This document shows, piece after piece, positions 57,375 through 64,000 of a DNA stretch of 64,000 nucleotides. Both the position numbers and the translations under genes were made by a program. A model generated the notes under the pieces. That model was not told the DNA's origin and made no database searches. It was given only the letters and a program-made list of their open reading frames with translations. Within the stretch, counting starts at the first letter, position 1; each line of letters starts with the position of its first letter. Origin of the DNA: Streptomyces yangpuensis (GTDB lineage Bacteria; Actinomycetota; Actinomycetes; Streptomycetales; Streptomycetaceae). The stretch spans positions 186,407 to 250,406 of the forward strand of contig NZ_LBMK01000002.1 of the NCBI RefSeq assembly GCF_001005295.1. Reading direction: 5' to 3'.

Positions 57375-58214
57375 TCAGGCCCAGGCCTGCGCGCTGAGGC
57401 CCAGCAGATCCCCGAAGGCCCGCTCGCCCGCCGCCGTGACCTCCAGCGCGCGCCCGCCGCCCGGCGGGCGCACCACCCATCCCTCCTCCAGCGACCGAGC
57501 GCACAGCCGCGCCCCGGCCAGGCCGCCCAGATGGCGGCGCCGCTCGGTCCAGTCCAGGCAGGAGCTCGCCGCCGCCCGCCTGCGCCCCCCGCCGTCGAGG
57601 CCGATACCGGCCTCGGCGCACCAGAGCCGGCCCGCCTCCGTCAGTTCGAACACGCCGTCCGTACGCAGCAGGCCGCGCCGCTCCATCGCGTCGGTCACCG
57701 CCATGCCCAGCCGGCCGGCGAAGTGGTCGTAGCAGGTACGGGCCCGGGCCAGCGGATCCGGTGCGCCGACCACCGGTACGGCGTGCGGGGCATCCCGGTC
57801 CGGGACCGCGTGGGCGGCGAGCTCGTCGAGCAGGCGGGCGGTCGCCGCGTCGGCGACGCGCACGTAGCTGTGGCGGCCCTGGCGCTCGGTCACGCAGATC
57901 CCGGCATCGAGCAGCCGGGTCAGGTGGCCGGAGACGGTGGAGGGCGCCACGCCGGTGATCCGGGCCAGCTCGCCGGCGGTCCAGGCGCGCCCCTCCAGGA
58001 GCGTCATGCAGATCGCGGCCCGCGTCTCGTCGGCCAGAGCGGCGGCGAAGGCCGCCAGACGGGCCGCGGGGGCCGGGGCGTCCATAGGGCCCGGGACGTC
58101 CATGGGGCCCGTGGGGTCCGCCGGGGCCGGGGTGCTCGCGGGAGGCCCGGGATGCAGCTCGTTCATACGTCCAGGATGCCCCATCGCTTCGGTATGCGGC
58201 GAACGGTTCGCCAT
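57375..58214 (-). CDS. ArsR-family winged-helix regulator with C-terminal extension
   Basis: 279 residues from ATG 58214 (six bases after the upstream stop); ATG 58166 would drop 16 residues. A Pro-rich N-terminus is followed by FAAALADETRAAICMTLLEG and the recognition helix APSTVSGHLTRLLDAG, wing ERQGRHSYVRV. The extra C-terminal region (about 140-279) is longer than in simple ArsR proteins and has a Cys at the CLDW segment; possibly a ligand domain. Likely repressor of the EamA gene through the palindrome at 57294. Confidence 0.87.
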   Translation of the reverse strand: MANRSPHTEAMGHPGRMNELHPGPPASTPAPADPTGPMDVPGPMDAPAPAARLAAFAAALADETRAAICMTLLEGRAWTAGELARITGVAPSTVSGHLTRLLDAGICVTERQGRHSYVRVADAATARLLDELAAHAVPDRDAPHAVPVVGAPDPLARARTCYDHFAGRLGMAVTDAMERRGLLRTDGVFELTEAGRLWCAEAGIGLDGGGRRRAAASSCLDWTERRRHLGGLAGARLCARSLEEGWVVRPPGGGRALEVTAAGERAFGDLLGLSAQAWA

Positions 58215-58220
58215 GCCCGC

Positions 58221-58733
58221 TCAGTGGCCCGCCGCGGCCTTCACCAGGGCCACGGCCAGGCCGATCGCCGCGTCGAGCGCGCCCGCGAGCAGGGCGACGG
58301 CCACACCGCTGCCCATGCGGACGCTGCCGTACCAGCCCCACCCGAAGAGGCCGGCGACACTCACACCGGCCGATGCGTACAGGGCCGTGCGCAGGTCCAT
58401 CACCCCCAGGGCGGACGAGGCGATGAGGATCAGCGGGCCGATGGCGGACAGCAGCAGCGGACTGCCGATCCACAGCATGTGCCGCAGCTCGGCTCCGGTG
58501 GCGAGCCGTCCGTGGACCACCCGGTGGGCCACCTGGTCGGAGACGAGGGACGCCAGCCACAGTCCGACGGCGGCGGTCAGCACCGTGGCCGCGGCCCCGG
58601 CGGCGGTGGCGTGCTCCGACGCGACCAGGCCGATCACCACGGAGATCATGGTGATCGTGGCGTAGAGCCGCTCCTTCAGCCGGGCCGCGGCGCCCGCCGC
58701 CACATCGGCGGGTGTGCCGGCGGTGTGATCCAT
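58221..58733 (-). CDS. hypothetical four-helix membrane protein
   Basis: 170 residues; weak AGG leader. Helices near residues 26-62, 86-105, 117-135 and 142-165, a Lys/Arg patch at RLKER. No family I recognise with certainty. First gene of a likely three-gene unit with the ArsR-type and EamA genes. Confidence 0.75.
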   Translation of the reverse strand: MDHTAGTPADVAAGAAARLKERLYATITMISVVIGLVASEHATAAGAAATVLTAAVGLWLASLVSDQVAHRVVHGRLATGAELRHMLWIGSPLLLSAIGPLILIASSALGVMDLRTALYASAGVSVAGLFGWGWYGSVRMGSGVAVALLAGALDAAIGLAVALVKAAAGH

Positions 58734-58867
58734 ACGGTCAGCCTAGGACGCCGCAGCCCGCGGGGCGGGACCGCCGAGGGCCGGGCGTGCCCTCTGTCGT
58801 GACGGGGTTTCACCGACCACACTGATGGCCCAGGGGCGCAACGCCCCCGTCCCGAGGAGGTGGTGGC

Positions 58868-59782
58868 GTGGTGCCGGAAGACCCTGTGGAAACCCCCGCG
58901 GCGAACCCTGTGGAACCCCCCGCGGAAGAACCCGCGGGACAGCCTGCTCCGTTCGTACGGCCCCAGGTGTGGGAGACGTACGGACCGGCCGATCTCGCCG
59001 CCGTGCCGGTGTTCGCCGGAGGGTTCATCAACTTCGGCTACTGGCACCGCGTCGACCTCGACGGGCCGCTGTCGCAGGACGACCGGATCCGCAGCGAGCA
59101 GGACCTCTACCGGCACGTGCTCGACGCCGTCGCCCCCGACGGCGGCCGGGCCGTGGAGGTCGGCTGCGGCCTCGGCCTCGGATGCGCCCTGGCCCTCGAC
59201 GAGTACGGACCCGCAAGCATCACCGGGGTGGACATCCACCCCCAGCAGCTCCGGCGGGCCCGCGAAGCGAACTCCCCGCTCCTCGCCGCCCGGCCGCAGC
59301 AGCTGCGCTTCCTGCTCGGGGCGGCCGAGAGCCTGCCGCTGGGCGACGCGGAGTTCGACTGCCTCTACAGCGTCGAGGCCGTCCAGCACTTCCCGGACCT
59401 GCCGGCGTTCGCCCGCGAGGCGGCGCGGGTCCTGCGCCCGGGCGGCCGGGTGGCTGTCGCCGGCTTCTTCACCGTCGACGGCGCGCCCGCGCCCGAGGAG
59501 CGGCTCGCGGAGCTGTTGGAGACGTTCGCCAGCGGACTCGACATCGCCCGGCCCGTCTCCCGGCTGGCGGACGCCCTGGCCGACGCGGGCTTCGCCGACG
59601 TGCGGGCGGATTCGATCGGTCCGCAGGTCTGGCCCGGCTGGGACCGCTGGCTCGCCCGCCTCTGGGCGCCCGGCACCTGGCCGCGGAACTTCATGGCCGC
59701 CTGGGAGCAGCGGATCCTGGACTACTACCTGATCACCGCCAGGACCGGGCCGCACGGGCCCGGTGACGGATCGTCAGGGTGA
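58868..59782 (+). CDS. class I SAM-dependent methyltransferase
   Basis: 304 residues; GTG seven bases after GAGGAGG. A Pro-rich head precedes the Rossmann motif I AVEVGCGLGLGCALALDEYG, motif II GVDIHPQQLRRAR, motif IV FDCLYSVEAVQHFPD and motif VI VLRPGGRVAVAGFF. Similar to small-molecule methyltransferases of the gly/sarcosine and sterol type; substrate unknown. Last 9 bases overlap the convergent DacB gene. Confidence 0.9.
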   Translation: MVPEDPVETPAANPVEPPAEEPAGQPAPFVRPQVWETYGPADLAAVPVFAGGFINFGYWHRVDLDGPLSQDDRIRSEQDLYRHVLDAVAPDGGRAVEVGCGLGLGCALALDEYGPASITGVDIHPQQLRRAREANSPLLAARPQQLRFLLGAAESLPLGDAEFDCLYSVEAVQHFPDLPAFAREAARVLRPGGRVAVAGFFTVDGAPAPEERLAELLETFASGLDIARPVSRLADALADAGFADVRADSIGPQVWPGWDRWLARLWAPGTWPRNFMAAWEQRILDYYLITARTGPHGPGDGSSG

Positions 59783-61417
59783 CGGCGGGGCCTCCTGGAG
59801 GTAGGCGGCGATCATGGCGAGGTCGTTGGCGATGGCCACGACGTCCTGGGTGTTCGGGCCAGGGGTGGAGGCGCCGTTGACCCCCGCGTAGAAGGTGTCG
59901 AAACGGCCGTCGCCCCGGTCCAGGTACCCGGCGATGGTGATCGCTCCGACGGCCAGCCGGTCGTTGAGCGAGTCCCCGCCGACCGCCGCCCCGGTCTTGG
60001 CGAACACCTTTCCGCGGGCCGGGCAGTCACGGCAGTTCTCCGCCAGCAGCCCGTCGACGCCGAGGACGGGCAGGGACTCGCGGAAGAGCTTCGCGTCGGG
60101 GGCGCGCTGCCAGTACGCCAGCATCTGCACCAGCACCTCGGGCGTGGCCCGGTCGGCGGGGTTGCCGCCCCGGCCGTCCATCAGCTGGAGCTGTCCGCGC
60201 TCGACGCCCGCCTCGTCCAGGAAGTCGGCGAGCACCGGGAAGCCGTCCTCGCACTGGCGGCTGCCGGTCGAGACGGCCATCAGGCAGATGCCCAGGTTGG
60301 CGCCCAGATTGTGGCTGACCTTGAGGATCAGCTTCGCGTACTGGGCGTAGGGAGGCGAGGTGTATGCGGCCACCCGCGGCCGGCCGTCGTAGTCGCGGGG
60401 CAGCCGGCCGACCGGATTGGGGCCCGTCGGGTCCGCGGTGACCCGGACCCCGGCCCGTTCCAGTGCCTCGATCAGAGCGGTGCGCCCGAAGGCGGCGGGG
60501 TCGGTGACGGGGGAGGTACGCAGCAGGGGCTCGGCGTCCGCCGCGATCGTGCCCGACAGCCGGATGCGGGTGCCGCCGTCGGTGGCCGTCACCGTGATGT
60601 CGGTCGGCCCGCCGGCCGCGACCGTCCGCACCGTGGAAGAGACCTGGTACGGGGCGACCTTCGGCCGCCAGTCCAGCCGGGCGGCGGTGCCCGCGCGGTC
60701 CCCGGGGGTGGTCATCAGGTCGATCAGGTTGTCGTTGATGATCAGCGGCGTGGGGGTCGGGTCGAGGACGGGATCGGGGGCGAACAGCCGGCTGTCCACG
60801 ATCACTTCCCCGTCCACGCGGGTGATGCCGGAGGCGCGGACCTGGCGGGCGAGCTCGTCGATCCCGGCGAGGGGGTTCTCCGGGGTCAGGGTCGCCCCCG
60901 TGAAGTCGTTGGCGTAGGTGTGGTCGAGGTCCGTGTACGCGACCGTGCCGTCGGGGCGGGTCCTGCCGCCCATGGTGAGGTCGCCCTGCGCGACGAGGTC
61001 GAGGTCGCCGGTCAGGGTGGCGCCCCTGCGCTCACCGACCGCGTAGACCGGGGTCACGAAGCGGTGTTCGGAGCCGAGGGTGTGCCACGGACCCGAGACG
61101 CTGACCAGCTTGGCGGTCGACCCGGGGATGAAGAACTGCTCGGGGAACATGCTGTGCACCACGCGCCCGCCGTCCGGTCCGGTCTGCAGCAGACCCCACT
61201 GGGCGTTGCGGTACTCCGGCTTGCGCATGATCTCCGTGATGCGCGGGTCGAGCCCGCCGGCGGGGGAGGGCGTGGGAGTGGCGGAGGGCGGCGGAGCGGG
61301 CGTCGGGGCCGGGGCCGCGCCGGTGGCCGTACCGGAGGCCAGCGCCACGAACAGCAGCGCGGCGCAGGTGGCGGCCAGGCCGCGGCGCAGCGGGGCGGTG
61401 GGGTACCAACCGTTCAC
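59774..61417 (-). CDS. dacB: D-Ala-D-Ala carboxypeptidase/endopeptidase (PBP4, S13)
   Basis: 547 residues from GTG 61417 (GGAGCG upstream). Signal peptide around AATCAALLFVALASGTATG, then a Pro/Thr-rich spacer. Active-site motifs: SxxK in IPGSTAKL (Ser100, Lys103), SxN in SHNLGAN (about 368), KTG in FAKTGAA (about 472). Trims peptidoglycan cross-links outside the membrane. Confidence 0.94.
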   Translation of the reverse strand: MNGWYPTAPLRRGLAATCAALLFVALASGTATGAAPAPTPAPPPSATPTPSPAGGLDPRITEIMRKPEYRNAQWGLLQTGPDGGRVVHSMFPEQFFIPGSTAKLVSVSGPWHTLGSEHRFVTPVYAVGERRGATLTGDLDLVAQGDLTMGGRTRPDGTVAYTDLDHTYANDFTGATLTPENPLAGIDELARQVRASGITRVDGEVIVDSRLFAPDPVLDPTPTPLIINDNLIDLMTTPGDRAGTAARLDWRPKVAPYQVSSTVRTVAAGGPTDITVTATDGGTRIRLSGTIAADAEPLLRTSPVTDPAAFGRTALIEALERAGVRVTADPTGPNPVGRLPRDYDGRPRVAAYTSPPYAQYAKLILKVSHNLGANLGICLMAVSTGSRQCEDGFPVLADFLDEAGVERGQLQLMDGRGGNPADRATPEVLVQMLAYWQRAPDAKLFRESLPVLGVDGLLAENCRDCPARGKVFAKTGAAVGGDSLNDRLAVGAITIAGYLDRGDGRFDTFYAGVNGASTPGPNTQDVVAIANDLAMIAAYLQEAPPSP

Positions 61418-61577
61418 AGCGCGCTCCGTTCGTCGCGGCTGCCTTCCCCGAGTGCTGCAACCAGCGTGGCACGGCCGGTTCGAGGGTGCATGTGGTTCGG
61501 GGGGTGCATGTCACCACCGGCCGCACCCACCCAGGTCATACGGGGTGACTCCCGCCGGACAAGATCGTTCCCAGGGC

Positions 61578-61796
61578 ATGCGACAGAACGTACGAACCGC
61601 CGCCCTCGCCCTGGCCCTCGCGGGCTCTGCCCTCACGGCCGCCACCGCCGCCCACGCCGCGGTGCCCACCGCCGGCCCGGCCGCGACCACCCTGGCGTCG
61701 GCACCGGCCGACGGCCCCGTCGGCGAACTCTCGGACGACCTGACCGACGACCTCGGCGACGTCGCCGGGGAACTCGGCCTGACCGGCGAGGACTGA
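61578..61796 (+). CDS. small secreted acidic protein, unknown
   Basis: 72 residues. Signal peptide MRQNVRTAALALALAGSALT with a likely cut after AHA; the mature part (about 45 residues) is Ala/Pro-rich then acidic (ELSDDLTDDLGDVAGEL). No family recognised. Followed by a strong hairpin terminator. Confidence 0.65.
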   Translation: MRQNVRTAALALALAGSALTAATAAHAAVPTAGPAATTLASAPADGPVGELSDDLTDDLGDVAGELGLTGED

Positions 61797-61821
61797 GGCC
61801 GGCCGGACACCACCACCACGC

Positions 61822-61862
61822 ACGTACCGGCCGGCCCCGCCTGAGCGGGCCGGCCGGTACGT
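61822..61862. terminator. hairpin terminator between convergent small secreted-protein genes
   Basis: Perfect 16-bp arms ACGTACCGGCCGGCCC and complement, 9-base loop, followed by TTCTG. Lies between the stop codons of the genes at 61578 and 61887, so it can act both ways. Confidence 0.88.
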
Positions 61863-61886
61863 TTCTGTCGCCTCCTCGTCCGGTCC

Positions 61887-62141
61887 TCAGCCGTTCCCGT
61901 CGCCGGGGCGTACCGCGTCGACGAGGGTGGCGAGCACCTCGACGGCGCTGCCGTCGTGGTCACTGCCCGCCGTCCCGCTCCCGCTCTGGAGGTTGGCCGT
62001 GCGGTCGACCTCGACGACGGAGTCGGAGTGCGAATTGTCGATGACGGTGATCAGGCTGCCGCTCGCGGCGGCCGGCGCCGCGCCGCCACCGATGAGAGCC
62101 ACCGCGAGCGCGGCCGCGGCCCGGATGCGCGCGCCGGTCAC
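61887..62141 (-). CDS. small secreted protein, unknown
   Basis: 84 residues from a GTG that overlaps the stop of the upstream gene (GTGA), with AAGGT upstream. Signal peptide RAAAALAVALIGGGAAPAAA; the mature part has VIDNSHSDSVVEVDRTAN and an Asp/Gly-rich tail. Function unknown. Confidence 0.7.
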   Translation of the reverse strand: MTGARIRAAAALAVALIGGGAAPAAASGSLITVIDNSHSDSVVEVDRTANLQSGSGTAGSDHDGSAVEVLATLVDAVRPGDGNG

Positions 62142-63010
62142 ACCTTCACGCTCTCACGCGCCACCGGTACGGGGTGGTGGCGCGAGATGTTCTTGGTCAG
62201 CAGCCTCGTGGACTCGCCGACCCCGACCTCCGCGCCCCCGTCGGCCGCGGGCAGCCGCCCGTCGGCGAGCCGCAGTTCGGCGAGGGCGGTGTCCATCGCC
62301 TTGTGCGCGGCGAACAGGCACGGGGTGCTGTAGATGGCCAGGTCGACACCGAGGTCGGTCAGCTCGGTGAGCGAGAGCCGCGGTGACTTGCCGCCGGCGA
62401 TCTGGTTGAACAGCAGCGGCTTGCTGCCGACGGCCTCGCGGATCCGCTCGATCCACTCCACACTGCGGACCCCGTCGACCAGGACGACGTCCGCGTCGGT
62501 CGCCGCCAGGGCCTGCGCGCGGTGGATGATGTCGGCCTCCTCCGTCGCGTCGGTCCGGGCCACGACGACCAGGTCCTTGCGGGTCGCCAGCACCATCTCC
62601 AGCTTCTCCAGGTACTCCGTCAGCGGCAGCACCTGCTTGCCGTCGGCGTGACCGCAGCGCCGCGGGCGCTTCTGGTCCTCCAGGATCACGCCGGAGGCAC
62701 CCATCCGTTCCAGGCCCTCCACGACGTGGCAGGCCACTTCGGGGTCGACGTAGCCGTCGTCGATGTCGACGAGCAGGTGGTGACGGGGGAAGGCGCCGCG
62801 CAGTCGCTGGACGAAGGCCACCATGTCGGGCCAGGCGATGAATCCGATGTCGGGCAGCCCGTAGTAGGAGGCGGCGAACCCGAATCCGGAGACGAACATC
62901 CCGTCGTAGTGCGCGGCCGCCACCGAGGCCGAGTACATGTCGTACACCCCGATGAGCGGCGTGGTGCCCGGCTCGGCGATCTGTTCCCGCAGCTTGTTCC
63001 CGTAAGTCAT
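62138..63010 (-). CDS. isocitrate lyase/PEP mutase family protein
   Basis: 290 residues; ATG behind CGGAGGAACCG. TIM-barrel metal motif LLVDIDDGYVDP (Asp82, Asp84, Asp85) and the catalytic loop ILEDQKRPRRCGH (Lys114, Cys119, His121), as in isocitrate/2-methylisocitrate lyases and PEP mutases. The motif is closer to lyases (KRCGH-like) than to PEP mutase. Substrate not predictable; no phosphonate or methylcitrate genes nearby. Confidence 0.87.
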   Translation of the reverse strand: MTYGNKLREQIAEPGTTPLIGVYDMYSASVAAAHYDGMFVSGFGFAASYYGLPDIGFIAWPDMVAFVQRLRGAFPRHHLLVDIDDGYVDPEVACHVVEGLERMGASGVILEDQKRPRRCGHADGKQVLPLTEYLEKLEMVLATRKDLVVVARTDATEEADIIHRAQALAATDADVVLVDGVRSVEWIERIREAVGSKPLLFNQIAGGKSPRLSLTELTDLGVDLAIYSTPCLFAAHKAMDTALAELRLADGRLPAADGGAEVGVGESTRLLTKNISRHHPVPVARESVKV

Positions 63011-63399
63011 CGTTCGGTTCCTCCGAGGAGCGCATCGGTACAGGAAGGGCAGAGAGCCGCGCCACCAGGGCTCTTTACCTAAAACAGATCCTTCCTTGGT
63101 GAAGAGCGGAACTTTCGCGGATGAAGCCTTTACTCACCCCCACGGCGTAGCCGGTTCACCACAGAAACGTCACTGGAAGCAAGCCCGGGCCCCCGGCGGG
63201 CAGCGGTCAGCCGTGCAGACCGAGGGGGACCCGGCCGGGGATGCGGGTCCGGGGACGGGCCGACCGTGAGCCTGCTCCACCGGACGTGGTCGCGGACCGC
63301 CGCGGCGTCCGCCGAACCGGTTCCAGGGGCCCGGACAGCCGGATCCGTTCACCGGTCCCGTCACTTCCGGGTGGGACCTCCCGGCGGGCCCCCCGAGGG
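63011..63399. other. 389-bp intergenic region upstream of the lyase-family gene
   Basis: The part near the lyase gene (63060-63140) is AT-richer and on the minus strand has TTCACC, 16 bases, TAGGTA, a possible promoter about 65 bases before the start. The rest (63150-63399) is GC-rich and I see nothing convincing in it. Confidence 0.4.
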
Positions 63400-63798
63400 T
63401 CAGGCGGGGGTGAACGCGTCCGCGCGCGCGTCGTCGAGGACGAAGCCGTTGTCGAGGCGGACGCGGACCGTCACGCGCGGGCCGTGCTCGCGATGGGCCG
63501 TCCACGCGGGTTCGAGAGAAGCCACCTGCTCCTCCAGCTGCCGCCTGCTCGCCGGGGGCATCTGGTGACCGAAGTCGTCCAGGAGCGCCTTGAGTCGTAC
63601 GTACTCGCGCACCTCGTGGCTCTGCTCCCGCTCCCGTGGAGCGTCCACCCGCTCCACGGTGCCGGCGGTGCCCGACGCGAGGGACAGCGAACCGACGACG
63701 GTGTCCTCGCCCGCCGGGCCGTCCTGGGCCGTGCACACCGTCCCGGCCAGCCGGAGGTCTGCCGCCAGCGTGACCCGCTGGCCTTCCTGGAGCATCAT
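63400..63798 (-). CDS. hypothetical protein
   Basis: 132 residues from ATG 63798 (GGAGAAG about 10 bases upstream; an earlier ATG at 63837 adds 13 residues). It opens MMLQEGQRVTLAADLRLAGTVCTAQDGP and contains VRVRLDNGFVLDD near the end, with an Arg/Glu-rich helical middle (about 55-95). No signal peptide, no family recognised. Confidence 0.65.
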   Translation of the reverse strand: MMLQEGQRVTLAADLRLAGTVCTAQDGPAGEDTVVGSLSLASGTAGTVERVDAPREREQSHEVREYVRLKALLDDFGHQMPPASRRQLEEQVASLEPAWTAHREHGPRVTVRVRLDNGFVLDDARADAFTPA

Positions 63799-63845
63799 CG
63801 GGCGTTCACTTCTCCGGTCGGGACGGGGCAAAGACATCCCCTAGT

Positions 63846-64000
63846 GCTGTGACCGGAAAGGTTCACCGGGTCACGGCGCCCGGCACGGCACCTCGCCGCG
63901 TTGTCGGACCACGCACGTACGTCCAGTACGAGACGTGGCCCTCCGCCTTGCGATGCACCGCACCGGACACCGCGACCCGGCAAACCTTTCCGGTCACAGC
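63846..64000. mobile_element. MITE-like or IS-derived element with 18-bp terminal inverted repeats
   Basis: GCTGTGACCGGAAAGGTT at 63846-63863 is repeated in perfect inverse at 63983-64000, the window edge. The 119 bases between have no open reading frame for a transposase. A CTAG lies just left (63841-63844). The true right end may extend beyond the window. The layout fits a miniature element mobilised by a transposase elsewhere. Confidence 0.7.

Overview
The window is high-GC actinobacterial chromosome, almost certainly Streptomyces. Third codon positions are nearly all G or C. It carries a SARP-type activator, an SsgA-like sporulation protein, a SigB/SigF-type sigma factor, iron boxes of the IdeR/DmdR kind, and a coelichelin-type siderophore cluster. 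No rRNA, tRNA or CRISPR array was seen.

Layout. 1-1779: an edge-truncated alpha/beta hydrolase, then an isochorismatase-family gene followed by a decayed doxX/hydrolase pair with two frameshifts. 2321-20551: a self-contained RiPP locus. It holds a SARP regulator, a leader-binding/E1-like protein fused to a dead YcaO domain, YcaO 1, a SagB-type dehydrogenase, a split LanB dehydratase (914 + 361 aa), an M50 membrane protease with a PqqD-like N-terminus, a two-gene ABC transporter and YcaO 2. A 57-aa precursor with a Ser/Thr/Cys-only core (apart from its last Ala) lies convergent on the other strand, and an M20 amidohydrolase follows. The enzymes predict azol(in)e formation on Cys/Ser/Thr plus Glu-tRNA-dependent dehydration, i.e. 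a goadsporin- or thiopeptide-like product.

20760-24888: an RsbW-like ATPase, a small DUF6296-type protein, and a tightly overlapped copper module (Met-rich membrane protein, CPC-type P-type ATPase, PCu(A)C-like protein). 25019-48837: a coelichelin cluster cchA-cchK. It has a formyltransferase, ornithine hydroxylase, FecCD-type importer, lipoprotein, two half ABC exporters, a trimodular NRPS with A-domain codes for formyl-hydroxy-Orn, Thr and hydroxy-Orn, an esterase and an MbtH protein. Four iron boxes lie in its control regions, and a poly-gamma-glutamate hydrolase gene is inserted between cchI and cchJ. The two ABC half-exporters carry complementary broken ATP sites that together make one intact site.

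48931-64000: mixed housekeeping and accessory genes. These include an amidohydrolase relic, an SH3-domain secreted protein, SsgA-like, winged-helix and sigma-factor genes, an MscS channel, a class II glutamine amidotransferase, an EF-hand protein, a PI-PLC-like secreted protein and a lipoprotein. They continue with an EamA exporter having a 28-bp operator and an ArsR-type regulator, a methyltransferase, PBP4/DacB, an isocitrate-lyase/PEP-mutase family protein, and at the right edge a MITE-like element with 18-bp inverted repeats.
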